52,513 bases of DNA from JBAZTO01 sp041661865. Its GTDB lineage: Bacteria > Planctomycetota > Phycisphaerae > SM23-33. The stretch lies in NCBI GenBank assembly GCA_041661865.1, contig JBAZTO010000026.1:1-52513 (forward strand), given 5' to 3'. Under the pieces are notes generated by a model. The model made no database searches. It saw nothing but the letters and a program-made list of their open reading frames with translations, and was not told the DNA's origin. Position numbers and translations under genes: made by a program. This document shows positions 42,053 to 51,108 of the stretch, piece by piece (within the stretch, counting starts at the first letter, position 1; every line of letters starts with the position of its first letter).

Positions 42053-43987
42053 CTATTTCAGTCCCAGCGTGGCCAGGAGGGCGGCGAGTTGGCTGAAGTC
42101 GGGCACGACCAGGTCCGCGCCGGCGCGGATCAGTCGCGTCCGCTTGGCCGGGCACAGGCCGAAGCGGCGAATCTCGTCGCTGGCCACGCCGACGGCGACG
42201 CCGCCACGCTTGCGAGTCTCGCGCATCTCGACGGGGCCGTCGCCGAAGGTCGCCAGTTCGGCTCCGCCCAGGCGATGCTCGCGGATGATCCGCTCCAGGA
42301 CGACCCGCTTGGCCTCTATGTTGATGTCGCCGACGGCGCCGAAAATGCGGCCTTCAAACAGATGGGCGTAACCCATCGCCTCGGCCTCGGCGACCACGTC
42401 GGCCTGGTCGGTCCCGCTGGCCAGGTAAAGCTTCACGCCCGCGGAGTGGAGGGCCTCCAGCAGTTTGTGGGCTCCTTTGATCTGGAAGTCCTCGGTTGAG
42501 AGTTCGCCGCGACGGAGCTTGCCCACGCGGGAAGAAACCATCTCCAGCAGTTTCTCGTTGTAGAGGGCCTTGTAGCCGTGAATATCGAGGATTTCGCTTT
42601 CGCTCACGCAGCCGAACTGCCTGACCAATTCGATGAGCCCGGCCATCTGCGACAGCGTCTGTATGCCCGTGGTCTTGTCGATGAAGACCCGGACGTGCTG
42701 GACGACTTTGTGGTAGAGGCCCTCGTCGGCGTCATCGTAATGCCGGCCGAGAATCGCGCGGACCATCATCGGCTCCATGATGGCTTCCCATCCCTGGCGG
42801 AGCGAGGAGAGCGTGCCGTCGTGGTCGAAGATGGCATGGCGGATCCGCAGCGGCTGGGGGAGCGGGCGAACCCGTTCGATCTCGCTGCCGTCGAGGTAGT
42901 GGGCCTGGCGCGGGTCGTCGGCCAGTTCCGGCAGGTAGATGTAATCGGGTTGGGGCCCGATGGCGCGGATCTCGTCGGGGCTGGCGGTGCCGGTCGTCTG
43001 GAGCTTGCGGACGGTGATGGAGGCGGCGATGTTGGCCAGTGTCGCCGCCGCCGCAGCCTCGCCACCGCTGCCCAGCACCGCCGCCATGGCCGAGATGGCC
43101 GTGTCGCCGGCGCCGACCGGGTCGGTCCGCTCGATGATCTGGATGCCAGACACTTCGTGCAGCGCCTTCCCATCGGCAACGATAATGCCATTTTCTCCGC
43201 GGGTGATGAAGACGGCCTGTCCGGTCTGGCCGGCCAGGCGACGGGCAAACTGGCGGGCCAGGTCGCCTCCGATTCGTTGATCCAGCGGGTGGGGCTGTCC
43301 CAGCAGCCTGCCGGCTTCGTGCGAGTTGAGCTTCAGCATCGCGCCGCGGTAGAGGTCGGCGCGATCGCGCGAGTCGACGATGAAGCGGCACTGGGCGTTG
43401 GCGGCGATAACGGCGTTGATCCGCTCGATCATGGCTGGAGTGGACAGGCCGGCGGGGATTTGCTGGTTGAGAATGACCACGTCGCAGGCCTTGGCGGCCC
43501 GGTCCAGGGCGGTGGCCACCGCCTCGATGCTGGAGGCGTTGACCGTGTTGAAGGGGCCGAAGTCGAGGCGGTTGAGTTCCCGGTCTTCCACGCAGGGCTT
43601 GGCGAAAACCGGCGTCTGCCAGCCTTCCTGGACGGCGAGCAGGCAGGAGGTGTCAGCCCCCAGGTCCTGAAGCATCTTGAGCATCAGCCCGCCGAAGAGG
43701 TCTTCGCCGATGAGCCCGACGGCATGGATTTTCCGCACGCCCAGGGCCGCCAGGTTGGCCACGACGTTGCCCGCCCCGCCCAGGCTGTAGCGCTGCCGCC
43801 GCACGCGCCGCACGGGCAGGCCTGTCTCGACCGACAGTTCGCTTTCGTCGGCGTCGATCAGCCAATAGGCGTCGATGGCGAAATCGCCCAGCACGGCCAC
43901 GCGGGCCCGGCTCAGGCGGCTGAGGCATTGTTCCAACCAGGCATTGTCAGCGTCCTTGGACATAACGGACTGATCACTTTCCGGCAT
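42053..43987 (-). CDS. Fusion of PfkB-type sugar kinase and HAD-superfamily phosphatase
   Basis: A 644-residue cytoplasmic protein with two enzymes in one chain. Residues about 25-345 are a ribokinase/PfkB kinase closest in outline to the kinase half of HldE (RVAVLGDFAIDAYWLID, GAGNVVANLAALGV, catalytic TDPVGAGDT at 288-296). Residues about 380-644 are a HAD phosphatase (FDHDGTL with Asp 388 and Asp 390; YLASGTDQADV; TFGDGPVEM). A linker of about 35 residues joins them. Successive phosphorylation and dephosphorylation of one sugar at different positions, as in heptose pathways, is the natural reading. Here a role in catabolism of an unusual sugar is also possible. ATG 43987 has AGGAA upstream; an ATG eight codons later is an alternative. 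Confidence 0.85.
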   Translation of the reverse strand: MPESDQSVMSKDADNAWLEQCLSRLSRARVAVLGDFAIDAYWLIDADESELSVETGLPVRRVRRQRYSLGGAGNVVANLAALGVRKIHAVGLIGEDLFGGLMLKMLQDLGADTSCLLAVQEGWQTPVFAKPCVEDRELNRLDFGPFNTVNASSIEAVATALDRAAKACDVVILNQQIPAGLSTPAMIERINAVIAANAQCRFIVDSRDRADLYRGAMLKLNSHEAGRLLGQPHPLDQRIGGDLARQFARRLAGQTGQAVFITRGENGIIVADGKALHEVSGIQIIERTDPVGAGDTAISAMAAVLGSGGEAAAAATLANIAASITVRKLQTTGTASPDEIRAIGPQPDYIYLPELADDPRQAHYLDGSEIERVRPLPQPLRIRHAIFDHDGTLSSLRQGWEAIMEPMMVRAILGRHYDDADEGLYHKVVQHVRVFIDKTTGIQTLSQMAGLIELVRQFGCVSESEILDIHGYKALYNEKLLEMVSSRVGKLRRGELSTEDFQIKGAHKLLEALHSAGVKLYLASGTDQADVVAEAEAMGYAHLFEGRIFGAVGDINIEAKRVVLERIIREHRLGGAELATFGDGPVEMRETRKRGGVAVGVASDEIRRFGLCPAKRTRLIRAGADLVVPDFSQLAALLATLGLK

Positions 43988-44037
43988 GATGTTCCTGCAT
44001 GCCTACATGAACAAACGGCGGTGTCACTCAGGGAACC

Positions 44038-47000
44038 CTACGACTTCAACAGGCGGAAGGTCCGAATCTGGTAGGGCTTGATGTCAAAGGCAAAACCCTC
44101 GCTGCCGGCGGGGAGTTGCTCGTGGCCCTCTTCCACCAGGTTGCACTGGACGACCTTCTTGAACGGGAGCGACCAGGCGACCTGCACCTGGCCTCTGCCG
44201 CCATTGGGCTCGTAGACGCGGAGGATGTAACCCTTGCCGTCGTCGGCCGGCTTGAAGGTCTCGATGATCGCCGGCGCGCCCGATAGCCGCAGGTAGCTGA
44301 CCGGCTGGCACATGCTGGCCGAGCGGACCGCGACGGCTCGCGGCGGGACGTTAAGCTCCCATGCCTTTTGGACGGTGTTCCCTGTCCGCCAGTCTCCCTC
44401 GTGCGGCAGAAGGCTGTAGGTGAACTCGTGCTCGCCCAGGTCGGCCTTGGGGTCCGGCGCGATGGTCCCGCGGAGCAGCGTGATCCGCATGACATTGTCC
44501 AGGGCGTCGTGGCCGTACTTGCAGTCGTTGAGCAGGCTCACGCCGTAGCCGCCTTCGCTCAGGTCCATCCATCGCTGCGCGCAGACCTCGAACTTGGAGG
44601 CATCCCAGGAAGTGTTGCGGTGCGTCGGGCGCTCGATGGCGCCGAACTGCACCTCGTAGGTGGCGCGGGTGGAGCGGACCTCGACGGGGAAGGCCGCCTT
44701 CAACAGCGTATTCCGCTGCTGCCAGAAGACGCGGGTGACAAAATCGATTCGCGGAAGGTCATCGTAAACGACGATATCCTGCTCGAGGACCGAGTCGCGA
44801 TAGGTTCGCTTGACCCGGACCACGGCCCGCACCGGGCCGCTCTCGACCACCTCGATCGTCGCGGGATTCTCCCAGGCATAACGACGCTTGGTCGCCGTGA
44901 CATGCACGTTCCAGGCATCCTCGCCCTCCGGGCCGTCCTGGCTGAGTTGCAGGTCGTTGGCGACCGCGCCGACAGGCACGACCTCCCGCTTGTTGACCTT
45001 GTCGTATAGTCGGGTGATGCCGCCGGTCTTGTTCAGTTCCACCGTGTAGCGGCGGGACTCGATCCTCCTGGCCGAGACCTTCATGTTGCCGGCGGCGGGA
45101 GCCTGGCGGGAGGGGGCGATCGCGAAATCAGCACAGCCGACCGACGGCAGGGTCGTCTGGAAGACGATCGTGGCCTGGCCGGCCTTGCGCGAGACCACCT
45201 GCGCCGGCAAGACGCTGCCGTCGCCGGCGGTGACGGTGACGTGTTTGCCCGGGTCCGGCACGGTTGCCGTCACAACATCGTCGCGATCCCACGACAGCGA
45301 GTTGAATACGCACACGGAATTGGGCCGGCTGGACTTGGCACCGCAGGCCAGGGCGGAAAGGCCCTCTTCCAGCACGGCCTGCACGTTCTTTTCGATGCGG
45401 GCGTAATCCTCCGCGGCCTCGTCGTAGACCATGCCGATGGAACTGCCCGGCAGAATGTCGTGGAATTGCAGCAACAGGAGGTTCTCCCAGGCGGCATCCA
45501 GGGGCTCCAGTGCGACCTTCCTGCTCGACAGATTGGCCAGCGAGCCGAAAATCTCGGCCTCTCGAAGCAGCAGTTCGCCCTTGCGATTGGCCCGTTTGAT
45601 GTGCCCGTGAGTGGTATAGGTGCCGCGGTGGGTCTCCAGGTACAACTCCCCATCCCAGACCGGCAACGTGGGATCCTTGGCCGCCAGGTCGTCAAAGTAC
45701 TGATCCGACGGCCCGACGCGAACGGCCGGCAGGGCGGGGAAATGGTCGTAACGATTGATGAACTCCATCATCTCTTCGGTCACGCCGCCGCCGCCATCTC
45801 CGAAACCGTACGGGAAGAGCACCTCACCGTACTCGGCCTTCTGGAGGTAGTTGGCCCAGCCCAGGAGCATATCCTCCGGGAAGGGCATGCCGTTGTAGTA
45901 GTTCCGAAGCTTGGGGATGTGGGCGAGGACTTCCGTGCCGTCCAGGCCGCGCCAATTGAACAGGTGCGCCGGGAAGGGGTTCTGTGCCTGCCAGTGCAGC
46001 TTGCAGGTGAAGAAGTAGTCCAGGCCGCAACCTCGCAGGATCTCGGGCAGCGAGCCGGGGTATCCGAAGACGTCGGGCAGCCAGCAGCTCCTGGGCCGCG
46101 TGCCGAACTCGTTGCGGAAGAAGCGCAACCCCAGCAGGATCTGGCGGACCAGCGACTCGCCGGAGGTCGTGTTGCAATCACTTTCCACCCACATCCCGCC
46201 GGTGGTCTCCCAGCGCCCGGCCTTGACCCATTTCTTGATCTGCTTGTAAAGCTCGGGGTGGTACTGCCGGGTGTACTTGTAGAGCTGCGGCTGGCTGCAC
46301 GAGAAGTAGAACTTGGGGAAGCGTTCCATCAGGCGGCAGGCGGTGGAGAAGGTCCGCCCGCACTTGCGCACCGTCTCGCGGAGGGGCCACAACCAGGCCG
46401 TGTCGATGTGCGAGTGGGCCGTCATGAACAGGCTGCCGCTTTCGGGATCGAAGCCGATCTTCGCCAGCCGATCGCGGAGGATCTCTCGGGCATGGCGGGC
46501 TTCTTCCAGCAACTTCTGGCGAGGCAGCGTAAGGTCGATGGCCAGCAGGGCTTCTTCGACGGCCTGGCCCAGGCGTTTCTTCCGAACCTCGTCGGTCGTG
46601 GAATTGGCCGTCTCGGAGGCCAGGCGAATGTCGTAGTACGTCGCCTCTAACGCGCGGTCCACCTGTATCAGGCTGATATCGGTGATCACGCCCTGGCCGG
46701 TCAGGCCCTGCGGCGTATGATAGGACTTGGGCGCGGACATGAACTCGAAGCTCACCGCCAGCTTGCCGCCGCGGGGCACCACGGCGCTACGGTGTTGAAA
46801 ATCGACGCCAAAATGGGCCCGCCCATCGATCGAACACAGCCCCTCCATGTTCGCCATGCCGACGTGGAGATAGGTATCGCGGACGGGCATGTCCTTGGGG
46901 ACATCGACCGTCCCGCGGAGGAAGAGCGTCTTGCCGATCGGGCAAAAATATGGCATCGCGATGGCCTTCCACGGCCCTTCGTACTCGTACTGGCCGGCGG

Positions 47001-47106
47001 CCAGGTATCGGGCGGTCCGCCCCTCCCACCTGGGGATATTCTCCGACCGAAGATTACTCAGGGATTTCAGGAAGCTAAGCTTCTTGTTAATTACACGGCC
47101 GTCCAT
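44038..47106 (-). CDS. GH38 alpha-mannosidase, cytoplasmic (second copy)
   Basis: A 1022-residue GH38 enzyme without signal peptide. An N-terminal beta domain (about 1-160) is followed by the catalytic barrel with HSHIDTAWLWPLRETVRKC (His 231, Asp 235) and ESDCNTTSGES with nucleophile Asp 310. WLPDVFGYPGSLPEIL, the DGGGGVTEEM loop and LLLQFHDILPGSSIGMVYDE follow, then the C-terminal beta domains. It is clearly a different lineage from the copy at 25105 (different N-terminus and many substitutions), so the two probably have different linkage or aglycone preferences. The ATG at 47106 has GGAAA upstream. It is 133 bases downstream of the membrane protein gene and 50 upstream of the kinase-HAD gene. 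Confidence 0.92.
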   Translation of the reverse strand: MDGRVINKKLSFLKSLSNLRSENIPRWEGRTARYLAAGQYEYEGPWKAIAMPYFCPIGKTLFLRGTVDVPKDMPVRDTYLHVGMANMEGLCSIDGRAHFGVDFQHRSAVVPRGGKLAVSFEFMSAPKSYHTPQGLTGQGVITDISLIQVDRALEATYYDIRLASETANSTTDEVRKKRLGQAVEEALLAIDLTLPRQKLLEEARHAREILRDRLAKIGFDPESGSLFMTAHSHIDTAWLWPLRETVRKCGRTFSTACRLMERFPKFYFSCSQPQLYKYTRQYHPELYKQIKKWVKAGRWETTGGMWVESDCNTTSGESLVRQILLGLRFFRNEFGTRPRSCWLPDVFGYPGSLPEILRGCGLDYFFTCKLHWQAQNPFPAHLFNWRGLDGTEVLAHIPKLRNYYNGMPFPEDMLLGWANYLQKAEYGEVLFPYGFGDGGGGVTEEMMEFINRYDHFPALPAVRVGPSDQYFDDLAAKDPTLPVWDGELYLETHRGTYTTHGHIKRANRKGELLLREAEIFGSLANLSSRKVALEPLDAAWENLLLLQFHDILPGSSIGMVYDEAAEDYARIEKNVQAVLEEGLSALACGAKSSRPNSVCVFNSLSWDRDDVVTATVPDPGKHVTVTAGDGSVLPAQVVSRKAGQATIVFQTTLPSVGCADFAIAPSRQAPAAGNMKVSARRIESRRYTVELNKTGGITRLYDKVNKREVVPVGAVANDLQLSQDGPEGEDAWNVHVTATKRRYAWENPATIEVVESGPVRAVVRVKRTYRDSVLEQDIVVYDDLPRIDFVTRVFWQQRNTLLKAAFPVEVRSTRATYEVQFGAIERPTHRNTSWDASKFEVCAQRWMDLSEGGYGVSLLNDCKYGHDALDNVMRITLLRGTIAPDPKADLGEHEFTYSLLPHEGDWRTGNTVQKAWELNVPPRAVAVRSASMCQPVSYLRLSGAPAIIETFKPADDGKGYILRVYEPNGGRGQVQVAWSLPFKKVVQCNLVEEGHEQLPAGSEGFAFDIKPYQIRTFRLLKS

Positions 47107-47239
47107 ATCAGTTTCCTATCTCATCTTCCATTTTCAGAGGGCGTTGCCGGGGCAGGGGGGCCGAACAAACATCCAACACACAGTGTCAATACTGACGGAA
47201 TGCTAGCCCGTGGCGTCCGGGGTGTCAATGCGCCAGGCT

Positions 47240-49261
47240 CTAAGGCAGAATGCTGTAATGCGGCGGCATGAAGCCTGTAACATGGCGGTAGATGCCTCCG
47301 ATTATCGCGTACACGAGGCAACTGAGCAGCTCGCCCGCGATGATGCCGACCATGAATATCTTTCCTTGATGATAACTCTTTGCGCCACCCAGGCGAGTGA
47401 CCAACACCTTGATCGCCCAGCCCAGCAGGAAGGAATAGCCCAGCATCCTGATGGAATGGCCGCCCCAGATCATGAATATGACCGGGTGGAGGGGCCACCA
47501 GGGCCATCGCAGCCGGAGGAAGACGAAGACCGGAACCAGTGCCAGCCCGATACCCGCCCACCACAGGAATGATGCGTCGGGTTGGATGTGCATCAGCCGC
47601 TGCCAGGATGTGAAGCTGACGGACTGGTCCAGACGGTCGGAGAGTTTCAGCGTCGTGACCGCACGCGCCACCGTGTCAAAGGCCTCCTGCGGCATCAGGC
47701 GCCAACTCCAGTTGTTTCCATCGGACTGGATGCCCAGGGAGTAGTTGATCCATAGGAAGACGGGCAGCGCCACCGCCAGCGCCGCGGCATAGGTGACGCC
47801 CGAGAGCCAACCTATCCGGGCGGGCTTGACCGACACACTCTCGGTGATCTTCAGCCCGTTGACCAGGAAGGGCATCAGGCCCACGCGAGGATTGAGGGTC
47901 AGCACGAGGTTCAGCATGCACAGGAGGGCCACCGCGCTGGGGCCGAGCGCCTCGTAGCCGAACAGGCCGATCAGCACGGCGGAGGGGAACCAGAAGGCCT
48001 GGCACCAGAAGAGGCCCGTCTCGGCCACGATTCGCGAGATTCCGAGGTAAACCAGCAGGCTTAGGACCACGGCCATCAGTGCGATGGGCCAACTCAGCCC
48101 CAGGCCCGACAGCCACAGCGTCATGGCGGCCACCGAGGCGATGAAGATGCGGACCGGCCAGGCCGCCAGGCCTTCCGACGCGGCAGCGGGGCGCAGGCAA
48201 GCGGCCGCCTTGAGGCTCTGGAGGTAATACCGCCTGCCGTTGTAGAGCAGGGCCAGGGCCATCCCAAGGTAGCTGCCGAAGATCTGCCAACTGAAACCGC
48301 CGCCGGTCATGATGCTCGTCTGCGGGTTGATGCCCGCTTTGAGCAGAACGCTGAATGCGATGGCATAGAGCAACTGGGCGATGCCCAGGCTCAAGCCGAC
48401 GTCCGTGGCCAGGAAGAAGCTGAAGGCCACCGCCGTCGGAACGATGAGGAACCGGGAGAGATGCTCGGCCAGGTAGGAGTCGGGCCACTGCTGCGTGAAG
48501 GCCGGGAACGTAAAATCGAGCGGGATATCAATGCTCTCGGGGTACCAGGCGTGCAGGCCGTTGACCACGTGGAGGATGACGACCGTGGCCAATCCATACC
48601 AGAAGAGCTTGTTGCGCGAGACGGACGCTGTTGCGCCCGGGCCCTGGGCCAGCAGCGAGGTGACGAAATCCGCGATCGGATACCGCAATCGTTCATGGTG
48701 CGACCACTGCCGGTGGACGATCAGTGCTAGTGCGATGATGGCGACCGCAAAGAGCCCGATCAGCGGCAACCAGGCCAGAAACGGCAGGCGCCACTGCGCC
48801 CACGGGATGTCCCACAGTGACAGATGCTGATTGGGGCCTGCACCGGTGAGCCAGTCGTCCACGGCGGCCCGATCCTTGTCGTCGCCTGAAACCAGCAAGG
48901 CCGGCGACACGTAATCCAGCACGTGGTCCTTCTGCCATCCGGGCGTGATGCGGTTGAGGTGCACCGGCATGATCGTGGCGGGAATGAACGAACGCAGCAG
49001 TCCGTCGGTGGGCACGCTACAGGCGATGCAGGCCAGGACGAGCGAGACGGCCAGCTCGTTGGGCCGCAGTGCCCAATGTCCGCGGATTCGGCTGAGAAGG
49101 GGGTTGCAGGCCAGGACGAACAACACCATTCCTCCCAACACGATGGGAGGAATAAAACTGCCCACCATCCTGGGCAGGTACAGGATGTAGTCGTTGTAAT
49201 AGGTGACGCCGGCGATGAACGCGGCGGCCAGCAACCCCAAAATTACGGACCGAAATGTCAT
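47240..49261 (-). CDS. Large polytopic membrane protein, DUF6785/DUF6784-type (possible transporter)
   Basis: A 673-residue integral membrane protein with about 12-14 TM helices and a sizeable soluble loop after the third helix (about 100-150). It resembles the DUF6785/DUF6784 proteins that accompany carbohydrate clusters in Planctomycetota, which have an overall layout like OPT-type transporters. Motifs such as HAWYPESIDIPLDFTFP, FSFFLATDVGLSLG and GGFSWQIFGSYLG look conserved in character. No substrate is known to me. The context (28 bases after GH28, before GH38 on the same strand) makes it the only candidate oligosaccharide transporter in the window. This is inference from position. Confidence 0.75.
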   Translation of the reverse strand: MTFRSVILGLLAAAFIAGVTYYNDYILYLPRMVGSFIPPIVLGGMVLFVLACNPLLSRIRGHWALRPNELAVSLVLACIACSVPTDGLLRSFIPATIMPVHLNRITPGWQKDHVLDYVSPALLVSGDDKDRAAVDDWLTGAGPNQHLSLWDIPWAQWRLPFLAWLPLIGLFAVAIIALALIVHRQWSHHERLRYPIADFVTSLLAQGPGATASVSRNKLFWYGLATVVILHVVNGLHAWYPESIDIPLDFTFPAFTQQWPDSYLAEHLSRFLIVPTAVAFSFFLATDVGLSLGIAQLLYAIAFSVLLKAGINPQTSIMTGGGFSWQIFGSYLGMALALLYNGRRYYLQSLKAAACLRPAAASEGLAAWPVRIFIASVAAMTLWLSGLGLSWPIALMAVVLSLLVYLGISRIVAETGLFWCQAFWFPSAVLIGLFGYEALGPSAVALLCMLNLVLTLNPRVGLMPFLVNGLKITESVSVKPARIGWLSGVTYAAALAVALPVFLWINYSLGIQSDGNNWSWRLMPQEAFDTVARAVTTLKLSDRLDQSVSFTSWQRLMHIQPDASFLWWAGIGLALVPVFVFLRLRWPWWPLHPVIFMIWGGHSIRMLGYSFLLGWAIKVLVTRLGGAKSYHQGKIFMVGIIAGELLSCLVYAIIGGIYRHVTGFMPPHYSILP

Positions 49262-49289
49262 GCGCGAGCCCTACGGCATGAAGATGGCG

Positions 49290-50993
49290 TCATGACCCTG
49301 ACTCCTGTGAGGCAGGAGCCGAAGCAGGGGCCTGCGGCTTGGATGGAAGCAGGTTGCCGTTTTCGACAACCATGTCCGGCGAGGCCCCGCCGACGAACTC
49401 GAACATTTGCGAAGCCTTGCGAAGGTCGTTGCCCAGCAGGGCAATGTCCCGGCACGCGCCGTCAAGCCTGGCGAAGATACCGGTATTGGGCATCGCCACG
49501 CAGCCGCGGATCAGGGCGCCTCGCACGTCCTTGATCCACAGTATCGCGTCGCTGCCGCTCCAGGCACCGCCTGAGAAGCCGTCTATCCGCAGGTCGTCGA
49601 TGTCCTCAAGAATCATGGCAGATCGCGGCTCGGGTTTCTCGGTCTTCACGACCACGTTGTTGAGCGTCAGGCCCTTGACGTGACGGCTGAACAGGCCGTA
49701 CGCCGGCAGGTAGGGGTGCGTCCACAGGATGTCGGGGTAGCCCTCGGGCTTTTCCTTGACGGGCATCGTGGAGGTGAAATTCGGATCGGCCGGACCGCCG
49801 CCCGTGAAGGTCAAGTTGATGTTGCTCAGCGAGATGTCCTCCAGCATGTGCCCCGGCAGGCCGGTGATCTCGCAGTGGGCGCGGGCGGCGGAGACCGCCG
49901 TGACGTTATTGATGCTGATGTTGCGGACCTGGCCGACATCCTTTTTGGGCTGTCCGCGATGGGGCCGCCCTATGTTGCCCAGGCGGATGAAGATCGGCGC
50001 CCGCGTGCCGCGGATGGCGATATTGGAGACGACCACGTTCTCCATCGTCCCACCGTCCACAATGGTCAGGCAGATGCCGCAGTTGCCCTCGGTGCTGCCG
50101 TGCCACTTCATCTCCACGCCCATCGGCACGACCACGCAGTTGGAGATGGCGATGTTCTTGAACCCGCCGTAGGACTCCGTGCCAAGCTTGAAGGCGTTGC
50201 AGTGTGAACTGGCGATGCAGTTGGTGATGACCACGTTCTCGCACAACTGGCCGTAGGTGCTCTTGAGGCAGAAGGCGTCGTCGCCGACCCAGATGCGGCT
50301 GTCACTGACGCGGACGTTGCGGCAACTGTCGATGTCCAGACCGTCGTTGTTGGAGTTGCAGAAGCTCTCGACCGTGATGCCGCGGATGACCAGACCGTCA
50401 CACAGGCCATAGCACTGCACCCAGCTTCCGGCGTTGCGGAGGGTGATGCCCTCGATCAGGACGTTGCGGCACCTGGAGATGGCGATAATCAGAGGCCCCT
50501 GCTTGCGGGGAAAGGCGCCGCCCTGCCCGTCGATCGTCCCCCGGCCGACGATGGCGATGTCGTCCAAGTCATCGCCGCCGATGAGGCAGCCCTTGCCTGC
50601 GCTCTTGTAGGTCTCCAGCTTGTCGCTGCCCAGGAGCGTCGCGCCGGCCTCCAGGGACAGGGTGATCCGGCTCTTGAGCGTGATCGGCCCGGTCAGGTAG
50701 GTTCCGGGCGGAACGTACACCACCCCGCCGCCTTTCTCAGCCGTCACGTCAATGGCGGCCTGGATGGCCTCCGTATTCATCGTCTTGCCGTCTCCGACGG
50801 CGCCATGTTGAAGAACTGAGGTCATGATGGATTTCCACGGTTGGGTGCCAGTCATTGCGTTGTCGCCTTCCGCGGAAGCTGCCGAGGACGGCTGGGTCGT
50901 GGTGGCATGGGCGCAGGCCGCCGCGACAGTGAGGGCCAGGCCGATTACCGCAACATGCCCGCACCGCTGCTCTTGCCGAAGCTGGATATTCAT
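49290..50993 (-). CDS. Exported GH28-family polygalacturonase-like protein
   Basis: A 567-residue right-handed beta-helix enzyme with a signal peptide (about 1-30, hydrophobic VAVIGLALTVAAACAHA). AVGDGKTMNTEAIQAAID and VVYVPPGTYLTGPITLKSR are the standard GH28 opening. NNDGLDI (Asp 217) and VGDDAFCLKS (Asp 238/239) are the catalytic region. The next GH28 motif, usually GHG, is SSHCNAFKLG here, which is seen in atypical subgroups. It should hydrolyse galacturonan or rhamnogalacturonan backbones. The ATG at 50993 has AGGAG eight bases upstream; the longer frame starts 15 codons earlier without signal-peptide logic. It lies between the propeller-like gene and the membrane protein gene on the same strand. 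Confidence 0.87.
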   Translation of the reverse strand: MNIQLRQEQRCGHVAVIGLALTVAAACAHATTTQPSSAASAEGDNAMTGTQPWKSIMTSVLQHGAVGDGKTMNTEAIQAAIDVTAEKGGGVVYVPPGTYLTGPITLKSRITLSLEAGATLLGSDKLETYKSAGKGCLIGGDDLDDIAIVGRGTIDGQGGAFPRKQGPLIIAISRCRNVLIEGITLRNAGSWVQCYGLCDGLVIRGITVESFCNSNNDGLDIDSCRNVRVSDSRIWVGDDAFCLKSTYGQLCENVVITNCIASSHCNAFKLGTESYGGFKNIAISNCVVVPMGVEMKWHGSTEGNCGICLTIVDGGTMENVVVSNIAIRGTRAPIFIRLGNIGRPHRGQPKKDVGQVRNISINNVTAVSAARAHCEITGLPGHMLEDISLSNINLTFTGGGPADPNFTSTMPVKEKPEGYPDILWTHPYLPAYGLFSRHVKGLTLNNVVVKTEKPEPRSAMILEDIDDLRIDGFSGGAWSGSDAILWIKDVRGALIRGCVAMPNTGIFARLDGACRDIALLGNDLRKASQMFEFVGGASPDMVVENGNLLPSKPQAPASAPASQESGS

Positions 50994-51108
50994 ACGACAT
51001 TGCTCCTTTCGATCAGACGCAGACATTCTCTTTCGCACCGGTTAATAGGCCTTTGGCTCACAATACTGGTCTCGAAGACAGCCGAACTTCTGCCGGAATC
51101 GGAAAAGC

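Noticed and set aside
42578..46650. + frames of 498 and 469 residues opposite kinase-HAD and GH38
   Set aside because: Shadow frames; the - strand genes carry complete motifs.
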